DNA of 51,005 bases from Chloroflexota bacterium (lineage in GTDB: Bacteria; Chloroflexota; Anaerolineae; J036; Brachytrichaceae), in the NCBI GenBank assembly GCA_023382055.1, contig JAMCQN010000001.1, forward strand, positions 1-51,005, in the 5' to 3' direction. The number at the start of each line of letters is the position of its first letter. Positions within the stretch are counted from its first letter, which is position 1. Made by a program: the position numbers and the translations under genes. The notes under the pieces are model-generated. The model made no database searches, was not told the origin of the DNA, and saw only the letters and a list, made by a program, of their open reading frames with translations. Positions 15,685-23,586 of this stretch are shown piece after piece.

Positions 15685-16416
15685 TTAGAGTTCCATCGCC
15701 TTCGCATGGAACTTCAGGGCATCCTGGATGTGAGTATCCCAGTACGACCATTCGTGTGCGCCGTCGAACCGATGGTACGTGTGCGGTATCTTGTTTTTGC
15801 GCAGCAGCGCATCGAAGTGCTGATTATCCTCATACAGGAAGTCGCTGCGCCCGCAGTCAAAGTAAATATGCGGCCGCTGCTTTTCCGGGCAGGACAGCGC
15901 CAGTTCGTAAGGGTCATTGGCCGCCTTGTCGATGCTATCGGCGACTAACGGCGCTTCAGGTATCGTGGTGTCTTTATCCACCCAGCGCATGAAGCCGACC
16001 GCCGACGAATGCGCGCTGATCGACCCGAACACGCGCGGATACTTCAACCCAAGTTTGAGCGCGCCGTACCCGCCCATCGACAAACCGCCGATGGCTCGAT
16101 ACTGCGCCTGTTTACGGGTCGGGAACAGGCCGTCCACGAATGCGACCAGCTCCTTCACGATGTAAGACTCGTAATTGCCAAGACGCGTATCGCTGTACCA
16201 GCCGCGCCCGCCATCCGGCATGACGATCAGGAATGGATAGGCCCAAGCATAGCGTTCGATCGAGGTGTGGCGCGTCCAGATCGACTCGTCGTCCGACAAT
16301 CCATGCAACAGATAGAAACTGGGGTATGGGGGCTTCGCACTCTGATTGACCAGAATCTTCACTTTGGTCGCTTTAGTCAGAACTTCGCTCCGAAACTCAA
16401 CTGTAAGAACTGCCAT
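15685..16416 (-). CDS. Alpha/beta hydrolase, esterase D/antigen 85-like
   Basis: A 243-residue cytoplasmic serine esterase of the putative esterase (EstA/feruloyl-esterase/S-formylglutathione hydrolase-like) family. The oxyanion strand YLLHGLSDDESIW (about 35-47), nucleophile elbow GLSMGG (Ser113), a likely acid in DCGRSDFLYEDN and the catalytic histidine in FDGAHEWSYW are all present. ATG 16416 is preferred over the GTG at 16422 because AGGAGG lies nine bases before it. The start overlaps the end of the next upstream gene (16397-17449) by 20 bases, so the two are probably cotranscribed. The stop TAA coincides with the target duplication of the IS5 element; the coding sequence is unharmed. 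The natural ester is unknown. Confidence 0.88.
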   Translation of the reverse strand: MAVLTVEFRSEVLTKATKVKILVNQSAKPPYPSFYLLHGLSDDESIWTRHTSIERYAWAYPFLIVMPDGGRGWYSDTRLGNYESYIVKELVAFVDGLFPTRKQAQYRAIGGLSMGGYGALKLGLKYPRVFGSISAHSSAVGFMRWVDKDTTIPEAPLVADSIDKAANDPYELALSCPEKQRPHIYFDCGRSDFLYEDNQHFDALLRKNKIPHTYHRFDGAHEWSYWDTHIQDALKFHAKAMEL

Positions 16417-17449
16417 TGTCACTGGCCTCCTGCACTGAAGGGATAATTAGATCCTCGACAATCGCCTCGATAAGGTGCGATTGTTTCATCACTGATGCGA
16501 ACGGGGTAGTGTCCGTGGCCGTGGTGACGATAACCAGATCGAGCCGCGGCACGATGCAGATGAGTTGCCCGGCGTAACCGGACGCGACGGCTGTCTCATA
16601 ACTCTGGAACTTGCGCAGCCACCACAGATAACCATAGTTTTTATAGGCGGGATGCCAGAAACCAGGCGTGCGCAGTTGGATATGAGGTTGGATGGATTCC
16701 TGCAACCATTGTTCAGGGACGATGTTTTTCGAGTTGACCATACCCCTGTCCAGCACCAATTGGCCAAAACGCAGCAGATCGCGCGGACGGAGAAACAGAT
16801 CGGAGCCCCCGATGCTATAGCCCTGCGGATCGTTGTCCCAACGCGCGATCTGGATGCCCAGCGCGTCGAACAGGCAGCGTTGGGCGAACGTCAACGTGCT
16901 GAGGTTCGTGGCGCGTGTAAGAATCACCGATATCAAATGGGTCAGCGCCGTGTTGTAGTTGAACTGGCGACCTGGCAGGGAGACCAGTGGCAAGTCCAGG
17001 GCGTAAGCGATCCAATCGGCGCTGCGACGCCAGTGGGCTGTATTGGTCTCATTTTCGATCCAGCCTAATCCAGCCGTCAATGTCAACAGGTGGCGCAGTG
17101 TAATCGCGCGCTTGCGTGAATCGCCGTGCGGGCCGAAATACTCGGGCAGCCAGTGGACTATCGGAATATCCAGGCTCGCAATGAATCCCTGCTGGATAGC
17201 GATTCCCACCAGCGCCGATAACACGCTTTTTGAGATGGAATGGATATTGATTGCGGTATCACTGTCTTGACGGCCGAAGTAGTGCTCGCCGATGATGCGT
17301 CCATGCCGCGCCACCAGCAGACTCTGTACGACATTGGACCGCGCAGCTTCGTCATATGCGGCTGCCAGCGCCACTGGATCTACCGCCTGGCTGTCGGGTG
17401 TTGCCATGTGCCATTCATTCGCTTGTACGCGCGCGTTCGTTTGTATCAT
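16397..17449 (-). CDS. Serine beta-lactamase-fold hydrolase (class C-like)
   Basis: A 350-residue member of the penicillin-binding-protein-like/beta-lactamase class C family, which includes esterases and D-amino-acid peptidases. The active-site S-x-x-K is SISK (Ser71, Lys74), the second motif Y-x-N-like YNT occurs in GRQFNYNTALTHL, and GYAGQ stands where the K-T-G-like motif is expected. No signal peptide is apparent, which argues for a cytoplasmic esterase rather than a cell-wall enzyme. ATG 17449 is given; ATG 17407 is also possible. It overlaps the esterase gene by 20 bases. Confidence 0.85.
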   Translation of the reverse strand: MIQTNARVQANEWHMATPDSQAVDPVALAAAYDEAARSNVVQSLLVARHGRIIGEHYFGRQDSDTAINIHSISKSVLSALVGIAIQQGFIASLDIPIVHWLPEYFGPHGDSRKRAITLRHLLTLTAGLGWIENETNTAHWRRSADWIAYALDLPLVSLPGRQFNYNTALTHLISVILTRATNLSTLTFAQRCLFDALGIQIARWDNDPQGYSIGGSDLFLRPRDLLRFGQLVLDRGMVNSKNIVPEQWLQESIQPHIQLRTPGFWHPAYKNYGYLWWLRKFQSYETAVASGYAGQLICIVPRLDLVIVTTATDTTPFASVMKQSHLIEAIVEDLIIPSVQEASDNGSSYS

Positions 17450-17560
17450 GCTGACCCAAGTTTAACCCACCGAATGGACGGACACTCATAGCCCAGGTTC
17501 AACGTGAACATGCAACTGGGCATGGGGTTCGTAACACTCAATTTCGGCCAGTGACGCGGT

Positions 17561-17601
17561 GCGTCAGGCGCCTGAACGCAGGACAGGCGAATCCTGCCCT
17601 G
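17561..17601 (-). terminator. Tandem hairpins after the cupin gene
   Basis: Two dyads follow the stop of the cupin gene on the minus strand: CAGGGCAGG and CCTGTCCTG around ATTCG (17579-17601), then TCAGGCGCCTGA (about 17564-17575). No T-run follows, so termination is only plausible. The rest of the gap up to 17449 shows nothing else. Confidence 0.35.
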
Positions 17602-17617
17602 TGTTCACTCATTCCGG

Positions 17618-18322
17618 TCAGGTGTCGGCCAGATGCGCGTCTTCAGGCCGGATCGCCGCGGGGGCAGTCGGGTCAAAACACACGAATTCGAGATACTTGA
17701 GTGTCTCGTTACCGGTGTTGCTGATGCGGTGACGATGCGTGGCGGGGATATGCTGGTAGTCGTTGGGCGACAACTCGCCGCTCATGCGCTCAATCTGCAC
17801 CGAGCCGGCGCCCTCCAGCACATAGATCATCTTCTCGCGCACGCTCTCAACGCACCCCTCCGTTGACGCGCCCGGAGCAAGCTCGCGGACCTGGATGGCA
17901 ATGCGTTCGTCACAGGGTATCGGTTGGCCTGCGAAGACGTTGACCATGGGCGCATGTCCTTCGAAAGCGCCGGGTTTGAAATCCTTGTAGCGCCAGCGCG
18001 CCTGCTTGTGATTGGGAACCACCAGAACATACATGCAGACGGTTTCTGCGCCGACCAGCCAGTAATTGTGAAAGCGGTCGGGCGGCATGAGCAAGAGGTC
18101 GCCGGCCGCCACGCGTTGTTTGCTCTCACCCACCTGGATATCCATCTGGCCGGCGGCGATGTAGATGATCTCGGTCGCGTCGTCGTGGGCGTGCGGCAGC
18201 GGTCCCAGCGGATCATTGATAAACCAGTGGGCGTCGGGCGTCCACACCAGGGCGCGCGAACGAATGCGTTCTGTCCAGATCAACGGTTGTTTCATCCACT
18301 CGGCGTAATCGGGTCGATTCAT
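17618..18322 (-). CDS. Two-cupin-domain protein
   Basis: A 234-residue protein with two cupin barrels. In the first, metal-ligand pattern H-x-H-x(n)-E is seen in LPHAHDDATEIIYIAAGQMDI, with LMPPDRFHNY as the second motif. In the second, VREKMIYVLEGAGSVQIE and PATHRHRISNTG supply the matching strands. Such proteins are often dioxygenases or sugar/phenolic binding proteins acting in the cytoplasm. The ATG at 18322 (MNRPDYAEW) is preferred to one 18 bases upstream. It is followed upstream by two SDR genes on the same strand (18369-19151 and 19252-20028), suggesting a small catabolic unit of cupin and two dehydrogenases. Confidence 0.82.
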   Translation of the reverse strand: MNRPDYAEWMKQPLIWTERIRSRALVWTPDAHWFINDPLGPLPHAHDDATEIIYIAAGQMDIQVGESKQRVAAGDLLLMPPDRFHNYWLVGAETVCMYVLVVPNHKQARWRYKDFKPGAFEGHAPMVNVFAGQPIPCDERIAIQVRELAPGASTEGCVESVREKMIYVLEGAGSVQIERMSGELSPNDYQHIPATHRHRISNTGNETLKYLEFVCFDPTAPAAIRPEDAHLADT

Positions 18323-18368
18323 AGAGGTTTGGCTCCACACAGTAATTCGTTAGCCATATGGGGGAAAA

Positions 18369-19151
18369 TCAGTCCGGCATGACCAGCGGCAGACGCGCCA
18401 TCAGCCCGCCGTCAATAATGTACTCTCCGCCGGTTATCGCGGCTGCATCGTCGCTGCAGAGGAACAGCACGAGCCGCGCGACTTCGTCCATCGTGATCAC
18501 GCGGCCAATGGGATGCATGCGGCCCCATTGTGCGATCAACTCATCAGCGCCGTCCGGGGAGATTGCTTTGGCCGCATTGCGCAGCATCGGCGTGTCGACT
18601 GAAGCCGGCAGGATTGCATTAACCCGGATGTTTTCGAGGGCGTAATCCATGGCAATGCCTTTCACCAGCGCCAGCGTCGCGGCTTTGCTGGCGGCATAAA
18701 CCGGCACCATGGTCTGCGTCGCCAGCGCCTGGATGGAGGATGTGCATACGATGGCGCCGCCGCCGCGGGCGCGCATCTGCGGCACAGCATACTTGCACAT
18801 CCAGACGTGGCCTTTGAAGTTGATGCCCATTGCCCGCTCGACATGTTCTTCGGTCACATCCTCGATTTTGCCATACACCTGTATTCCGGCATTGCTGAAG
18901 AGGATATCCAGACCGCCAAACGCATCGACTGTCTGGCGAACGGCGCGTTCGGCATCGGTTATCCTGGCGACATCGGTATGCACGTAGCGCGCACGCGGGA
19001 GCGCTGCGGCAACCATCGCCCCTGCAACATCATCGATGTCCGCAATGACAACGGACGCCCCTTCGCGGCTGAATGCCTCCGCTGTTGCGCGGCCAATCCC
19101 CTTGGCGCCGCCAGTCACTAACGCCACTTTCCCGTCAAATCGCATATCCAA
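18369..19151 (-). CDS. Short-chain dehydrogenase/reductase
   Basis: A classical 260-residue SDR. It has the cofactor loop TGGAKGIG (about 14-21), an acidic residue after the second strand (IADIDD) that favours NAD over NADP, SNAG (about 87-90), catalytic Ser in CTSSIQ and Y-x-x-x-K in YAASK (about 155-159), and the C-terminal GGEYIIDGG found in FabG-like enzymes. It is intact, unlike the SDR at 1762. It lies 46 bases upstream of the cupin gene and 100 bases after the next SDR. Substrate unknown. Confidence 0.9.
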   Translation of the reverse strand: MDMRFDGKVALVTGGAKGIGRATAEAFSREGASVVIADIDDVAGAMVAAALPRARYVHTDVARITDAERAVRQTVDAFGGLDILFSNAGIQVYGKIEDVTEEHVERAMGINFKGHVWMCKYAVPQMRARGGGAIVCTSSIQALATQTMVPVYAASKAATLALVKGIAMDYALENIRVNAILPASVDTPMLRNAAKAISPDGADELIAQWGRMHPIGRVITMDEVARLVLFLCSDDAAAITGGEYIIDGGLMARLPLVMPD

Positions 19152-19251
19152 TACATCTCCGCCAGAACATCCGAGACCAGCCTGCTAACTCATCCAGTTA
19201 CAAAGCAGTACAACGGCCATTACCGCGTAGCGGACCTTCACAAATTACGGG

Positions 19252-20028
19252 CTAAAAGTAGCCGTAGGCCAGATAACCGCCATCGACATAAAGCGCCTGG
19301 CCTGTGATAAAGCTGGCTTTTTCCGAACACAGGAACGACACGCCATTGGCGATATCGTCCACACTGGCCAGCCGTCCCATCGGGATGCGTTTGCTGACCG
19401 TGCCGATGTCGTAAAGCCCCTGTGCGGCCAATGTGCGCGTCATGTCGGTTTCAGTGTGCGATGGACCGACGGCATTGACCCGGATTTTGTACTGCGCCCA
19501 CTCGATTGCGAGCACCTTGGTCAGCATATCCACGCCCGCCTTCGCCGTGCAATACGAGGCGCGCTGCGGGAACGCGGCCTGTGCGGTCACCGAGGTGATA
19601 TTGACAATGCAGCCGCCCCACCCCTGTTTGACCATTTGCCGCCCGGCGGCCTGGCAACAGTAAAACGTGCCGTTCAACTGGATGTTCATCATGCGCTGCC
19701 AGTCTTCAGGAGTTACATCAAGAGACGGGCCCGGTTTGCTGATGCCGGCGCTGTTCACCAGCGCATCGACGCGCCCATACTCCTTGACGGCGCTCGCAAT
19801 CATCTGATTGCATGATTCCGGGTCCGACACATCGGTGCGCGCAATGGCCACGCGATAGCCGAGGTTGGCCAATTCGTCGGCAGACTTTCGGGCCACATCC
19901 TCGCGGATGTCGGCGATCACGACTGCATAACCATCCCCTGCCAGATGCGTGGCTATAGCCTTACCGATGCCCTGACCTGCTCCCGTTACAACGACTACTT
20001 TTGTTATTTGTTTATTTGCTTCTGTCAT
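19252..20028 (-). CDS. Short-chain dehydrogenase/reductase
   Basis: A 258-residue classical SDR. TGAGQGIG (about 15-22) is the cofactor loop, IADIRED suggests NAD, NSAG follows at about 90, and the catalytic Tyr-Lys pair is YCTAK (about 158-162); FITGQALYVDGGYL is the usual C-terminal motif. It is closest in pattern to gluconate 5-dehydrogenase/FabG-type enzymes acting on polyols or sugar acids, but the substrate is not determinable. First gene of the minus-strand group SDR-SDR-cupin; its promoter shares the 117-base gap with the divergent copper genes. Confidence 0.9.
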   Translation of the reverse strand: MTEANKQITKVVVVTGAGQGIGKAIATHLAGDGYAVVIADIREDVARKSADELANLGYRVAIARTDVSDPESCNQMIASAVKEYGRVDALVNSAGISKPGPSLDVTPEDWQRMMNIQLNGTFYCCQAAGRQMVKQGWGGCIVNITSVTAQAAFPQRASYCTAKAGVDMLTKVLAIEWAQYKIRVNAVGPSHTETDMTRTLAAQGLYDIGTVSKRIPMGRLASVDDIANGVSFLCSEKASFITGQALYVDGGYLAYGYF

Positions 20029-20088
20029 TGCATTTCTTTGCCGAACTAAAACTTGTGCTTCGGGATTATAGTTCGACTCAACCGGTGG

Positions 20089-20094
20089 TATACT
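20089..20094 (+). promoter_or_regulatory. Promoter -10 box of the copper operon
   Basis: TATACT matches the sigma-70 -10 consensus, with a weak candidate -35 (TTATAG) 17 bases upstream. It is placed just before the inverted repeat at 20101-20122 and about 52 bases before the chaperone gene's start. Confidence 0.5.
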
Positions 20095-20100
20095 CTAGAC

Positions 20101-20122
20101 ACCCCTCCCCATAGGGAGGGGT
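20101..20122. promoter_or_regulatory. CsoR-type copper operator candidate
   Basis: A perfect dyad: arms ACCCCTCCC and GGGAGGGGT around CATA. G-tract palindromes of this kind are the binding sites of CsoR copper repressors. It lies seven bases past the -10 box, where a bound repressor would block transcription, and just before copper-chaperone and CopA genes. No csoR gene lies in the window. Confidence 0.65.
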
Positions 20123-20145
20123 ATACCGAAAGGAGATGTGAAACA

Positions 20146-20361
20146 ATGGAAAGCAAGACCTTCAAAGTGCCAAATATCGGTTGTAATGGGTGCGTGCGCA
20201 CGATACAAAGCGAAGTCGCTCAGGTTCCCGGCGTTAAGTCCGTCAAGGCGGACCTGCCCACCAAGATGGTTACCGTGACCTGGGAAGGCGGCTCAACCTG
20301 GGAAGCCATCAAGTCCAAACTGATTGAGATCGAGTACGCCCCTGAAGAGCCGGCCGCCTGA
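20146..20361 (+). CDS. Heavy-metal-associated (CopZ-like) copper chaperone
   Basis: A 71-residue single HMA domain. The metal site is CNGC (Cys13, Cys16) in VPNIGCNGC; the more usual leading M-x is replaced by N-I-G. The rest follows the beta-alpha-beta pattern with [20 protein letters not shown]. It should carry Cu(I) in the cytoplasm and hand it to the CopA pump encoded next. ATG 20146 is fixed by AGGAG ten bases upstream (20131-20135); a longer reading from 20053 would run through the operator and is rejected. Confidence 0.92.
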   Translation: MESKTFKVPNIGCNGCVRTIQSEVAQVPGVKSVKADLPTKMVTVTWEGGSTWEAIKSKLIEIEYAPEEPAA

Positions 20362-20426
20362 AAAACCCGAACCAGCGGTCAGGCCGCATCTCGCTACACA
20401 CGCTTTACAGCAACAGGAAGAAGGAG

Positions 20427-20476
20427 CACACACAGGCCGCAGGTCCCCTACGTAGGGGCCGACCTGTGTGTCGGCC
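20427..20476. repeat. Palindromic repeat between copZ-like gene and copA
   Basis: Nested dyads: ACACACAGG (20427-20435) with CCTGTGTGT (20463-20471), the inner perfect palindrome CCCCTACGTAGGGG (20444-20457), and GGCCGAC with GTCGGCC (20457-20476). It lies within the 149-base gap between two genes of one operon and ends 34 bases before copA. It looks like a dispersed element but could also affect copA mRNA. Confidence 0.5.
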
Positions 20477-20510
20477 CGGCGACCCTTATTGCTTTAAGAA
20501 AACGAATCAT

Positions 20511-23018
20511 ATGGCTGCTGAACAGATAAATACCATTGAACTACCGGTCACCGGGATGACCTGTGTCAACTGCGCCAATACCATCGAGCGCACGCTGAAG
20601 AAAACCGGCGGCGTCAGCGCCGCCGCGGTCAATTTCGCCAGCGAGCACGCCCAGGTGCAGTATGACCCGGCCCAGGTCACACCTGCGCAACTGGTTGAGC
20701 GCGTGCGCCAGGCCGGTTATGACGTCACAATGGCGCACGCCGAGATTCCTGTGCTGGGCATGACGTGCGCCAACTGCGCGAACACCATCGAGCGCACGCT
20801 CAGGAAGCTTCCCGGCGTCGCCACCAGCGCGGTCAACTATGCCAGCGAACGGGCTTCGGTCGACTACGTCCCCGGCGCGATCGGGATCGCCGACATGGTG
20901 ACCGCCATTCGCAAAGCCGGTTATGACGTGCCTTCAGCGAGGGCGTCCGGGTCGGTAGTGGCCGAGGGCGATGTGGAGCAACAGGCGCGCGAAGCGGAGA
21001 TAGCCATGCGCCGGCGGCGCGTGATCGTGGGCATGCTCTTCGCCATACCGGCATTCGCGCTCAGCATGAGCCGCGACTTCGGCCTGCTGGGCGCGCTGCT
21101 TGGTCTGGACAGTATGGCGCTGCACATGGGGCCATACGCCAGTATCCTGAATTGGCTCCTGTTTGCGCTGGCGCTGCCGGTGCAGTTGTATGTGGGTTAC
21201 CCCTATTACGTCCACGGCTATAAATCGTTGCGCAATGGCGCGGCCAACATGGATGTTCTGGTTGCCCTGGGCTCATCAGTCGCATTTCTCTATTCAACCG
21301 TCGTTCTGCTGGGGCTGTTCAGCGGCCACGTCTACTTCGAGACGGCTGCGGTTATCCTCGCGTTGATCAGCGTCGGCAAATACCTTGAGGCCAAGGCTAA
21401 AGGCCGCACCAGCGAGGCGATCAAACGGCTGATCAACCTGCGGCCTAAGACGGCGCGCGTAATCAAGGATGGCCGCGAAACCGATCTGCCGATAGAACAG
21501 ATCAACGTCGGCGATGTGATCCTGGCGCGGCCGGGCGAACGGGTCGCCGTCGATGGCGTCGTCATCGAAGGGCGCTCCGCCGTAGACGAAAGCATGATCA
21601 CCGGCGAAAGCCTGCCGGTTGATAAGAAGCCCGGCGATCCGGTGGTAGGCGGCACGGTGAATAAGGAAGGTTTGCTGCGCTACGAAACCGCGCGCATCGG
21701 CAAGGACACGGCGCTGGCGCAGATCATCCGGCTGGTCGAGCAAGCCCAAGGCAGCAAGGCGCCGATACAGGCGATGGCGGACAAAGTCTCTGCGGTGTTT
21801 GTCCCGGCGGTGCTGGCAACAGCGCTCGTGACCTTCCTGGGTTGGTTGATCATCAGCGGCAATTTCGAGCAGTCGATGATCAACGCCGTCGCGGTGCTCG
21901 TGATCGCGTGCCCGTGCGCCCTCGGCCTTGCCACGCCGACCGCCATCATGGTCGGGATGGGCAAAGGCGCGGAAAATGGCATCCTGTTCAAAAACAGCGC
22001 CGCACTGGAGCGCGCCTCGGCGGTGACGGTGGCCGTGCTGGACAAGACGGGCACCATTACACTCGGCAAGCCGCAGGTGACGGATATTTTCGAGTTGGGT
22101 GTGCCTGTGGTTGCTGCTGCCGGCACATTCCAGCCACCAACGGAAATTCCGGTCCAGTCCATGCTGCAACTGGTTGCCAGCGCGGAAAAAGGCAGCGAGC
22201 ATCCGTTGGGGCAGGCAATCGTCCAGGCCGCCGAAGCGCAGGGACTTAAACTCTCGCCGGTACAGAAATTCCTGGCTGTGCCGGGCAAGGGCATCACAGC
22301 CTATATCGATAACCGCCAGATCACCGTTGGCAACGATAAGCTCATGGACATGCAGGGCATTGACATGACACAGCTTTCAGGCAGGGCGGAAGCGCTGCGC
22401 GCCGATGGCAAGACGCTGATGCTGGTCGGCATCGACAACCAGCCCGCCGGGTTAGTCGGCCTGTCCGATACCATCAAAGACGGTTCAGCCGATGGCATCG
22501 CCGCGCTCAAGAAACGCGGCGCGCGCGTGGTGATGCTGACCGGCGATAACGCCCGCTCTGCGCAGGCTATAGCCGCGCAGGCGGGACTGTCGGGTAGTGA
22601 TGAGGTGATCGCCGATGTCCTGCCGGGTGAGAAGTCGTCGAAGGTCGCCGAGCTGCAGAAACAGCACGAAGTCGTTGCGATGGTTGGCGACGGTGTGAAT
22701 GACGCCCCTGCCCTCGCGCAGGCCGATGTCGGCATTGCCATCGGCACTGGCACGGACGTTGCCATTGAAGCCGCGGATGTCACCATCATCAACGGCGACC
22801 TGCGCAGTGTGGCTAAGGCGATCAGCCTGTCTCGTCTAACGGTTCAGGGTATCCGCCAGAACCTTTTCTGGGCGTTCTTCTACAACGTCATCCTGATCCC
22901 GGTCGCCGCACTGGGTTTATTCGCCTCGTTCGGGCCGATCCTGGCCGCCGGCGCTATGGCGTTCAGCTCCCTCTTTGTGGTGAGCAACAGCCTGCGGCTG
23001 CGCAATAAAAAGATCTGA
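20511..23018 (+). CDS. copA: Copper-translocating P-type ATPase
   Basis: An 835-residue P1B-type ATPase exporting Cu(I) across the cell membrane. Two N-terminal HMA domains carry GMTCVNC and GMTCANC (about residues 14-20 and 83-89). The transmembrane metal site is CPC in [16 protein letters not shown] (about 465-468), the phosphorylated aspartate is in DKTGT (about 510), and the hinge is [18 protein letters not shown]. The tandem HMA domains look like an internal duplication, sharing CANTIERTL in both. ATG 20511 is chosen because the first HMA strand starts six residues later. It follows the chaperone gene in the same direction and should share its operator-controlled promoter. Confidence 0.96.
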   Translation: MAAEQINTIELPVTGMTCVNCANTIERTLKKTGGVSAAAVNFASEHAQVQYDPAQVTPAQLVERVRQAGYDVTMAHAEIPVLGMTCANCANTIERTLRKLPGVATSAVNYASERASVDYVPGAIGIADMVTAIRKAGYDVPSARASGSVVAEGDVEQQAREAEIAMRRRRVIVGMLFAIPAFALSMSRDFGLLGALLGLDSMALHMGPYASILNWLLFALALPVQLYVGYPYYVHGYKSLRNGAANMDVLVALGSSVAFLYSTVVLLGLFSGHVYFETAAVILALISVGKYLEAKAKGRTSEAIKRLINLRPKTARVIKDGRETDLPIEQINVGDVILARPGERVAVDGVVIEGRSAVDESMITGESLPVDKKPGDPVVGGTVNKEGLLRYETARIGKDTALAQIIRLVEQAQGSKAPIQAMADKVSAVFVPAVLATALVTFLGWLIISGNFEQSMINAVAVLVIACPCALGLATPTAIMVGMGKGAENGILFKNSAALERASAVTVAVLDKTGTITLGKPQVTDIFELGVPVVAAAGTFQPPTEIPVQSMLQLVASAEKGSEHPLGQAIVQAAEAQGLKLSPVQKFLAVPGKGITAYIDNRQITVGNDKLMDMQGIDMTQLSGRAEALRADGKTLMLVGIDNQPAGLVGLSDTIKDGSADGIAALKKRGARVVMLTGDNARSAQAIAAQAGLSGSDEVIADVLPGEKSSKVAELQKQHEVVAMVGDGVNDAPALAQADVGIAIGTGTDVAIEAADVTIINGDLRSVAKAISLSRLTVQGIRQNLFWAFFYNVILIPVAALGLFASFGPILAAGAMAFSSLFVVSNSLRLRNKKI

Positions 23019-23028
23019 TCTGAATGAC

Positions 23029-23073
23029 TTCACGCCGCGCGCGTCATATCACCATACCAGCGTGCGGCGTGAA
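23029..23073. terminator. Hairpin between convergent genes
   Basis: TTCACGCCGC (23029-23038) pairs with GCGGCGTGAA (23064-23073), with a 25-base loop. It fills the gap between the converging copA and SRPBCC genes, so it may stop transcription from both sides; the long loop and lack of U-runs lower the confidence. Confidence 0.4.
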
Positions 23074-23078
23074 TGGGT

Positions 23079-23486
23079 CTACTCCGGCTGGGAGGATTCC
23101 AACCAGTCTCTCATCGGGTTGAGCCAGTAAATATCCCAGCCCTCGTCATGCCCGCTGCGTTCCTCATCATTTGGGAACTGGCTGTGCAACAGGGTGACCC
23201 GCGTGCCGTCGCCGTCGCGGCGCAGCGTCCAGGTCACCACAGAGTCCTTCCATGTCTTGCGCCACTCAGCCTGCCGCCACGTATATTCGAGATGACGAGG
23301 CCCATCGATGCGCGTGAACGCACCCGTCGTCTGACCGCCAAACACGGCGTACTTCCCGCCGACGACCAGATCAACCATCACCGACTCGTCATCCATCCAG
23401 GCGGCGATGGAGGTCGGGTTAGTGAGTGCGTCCCACACGCGCTCAATCGGCGCGGAAATGCGGAGTTTCTTCTCAACAACAGACAT
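23079..23486 (-). CDS. SRPBCC/AHSA1-like protein
   Basis: A 135-residue START-like (SRPBCC) protein of the activator-of-Hsp90-homologue branch. The typical start KKLRISAPIERVWDALTNPTSIAAWM is spread over residues 6-31, and the long C-terminal helix begins near GWDIYWLNPMRDWLESS. These small cytoplasmic proteins bind hydrophobic ligands in a deep pocket. A GGGG-rich site lies just before the ATG. It is a single gene, converging on copA. No ligand can be named. Confidence 0.85.
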   Translation of the reverse strand: MSVVEKKLRISAPIERVWDALTNPTSIAAWMDDESVMVDLVVGGKYAVFGGQTTGAFTRIDGPRHLEYTWRQAEWRKTWKDSVVTWTLRRDGDGTRVTLLHSQFPNDEERSGHDEGWDIYWLNPMRDWLESSQPE

Positions 23487-23586
23487 TGTTGACCCCCTGC
23501 AAACGCTACAATTTGTTCGGATTATCCGCGATTCTACCCGCCATTGTCACTTTGCCCTGGCCACGTTCATCGAAACTTGGGCCGGG

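Noticed and set aside
14712-15992. 426-codon plus-strand frame
   Set aside because: It is the antisense of the IS5 transposase and crosses the element's end into the esterase gene.
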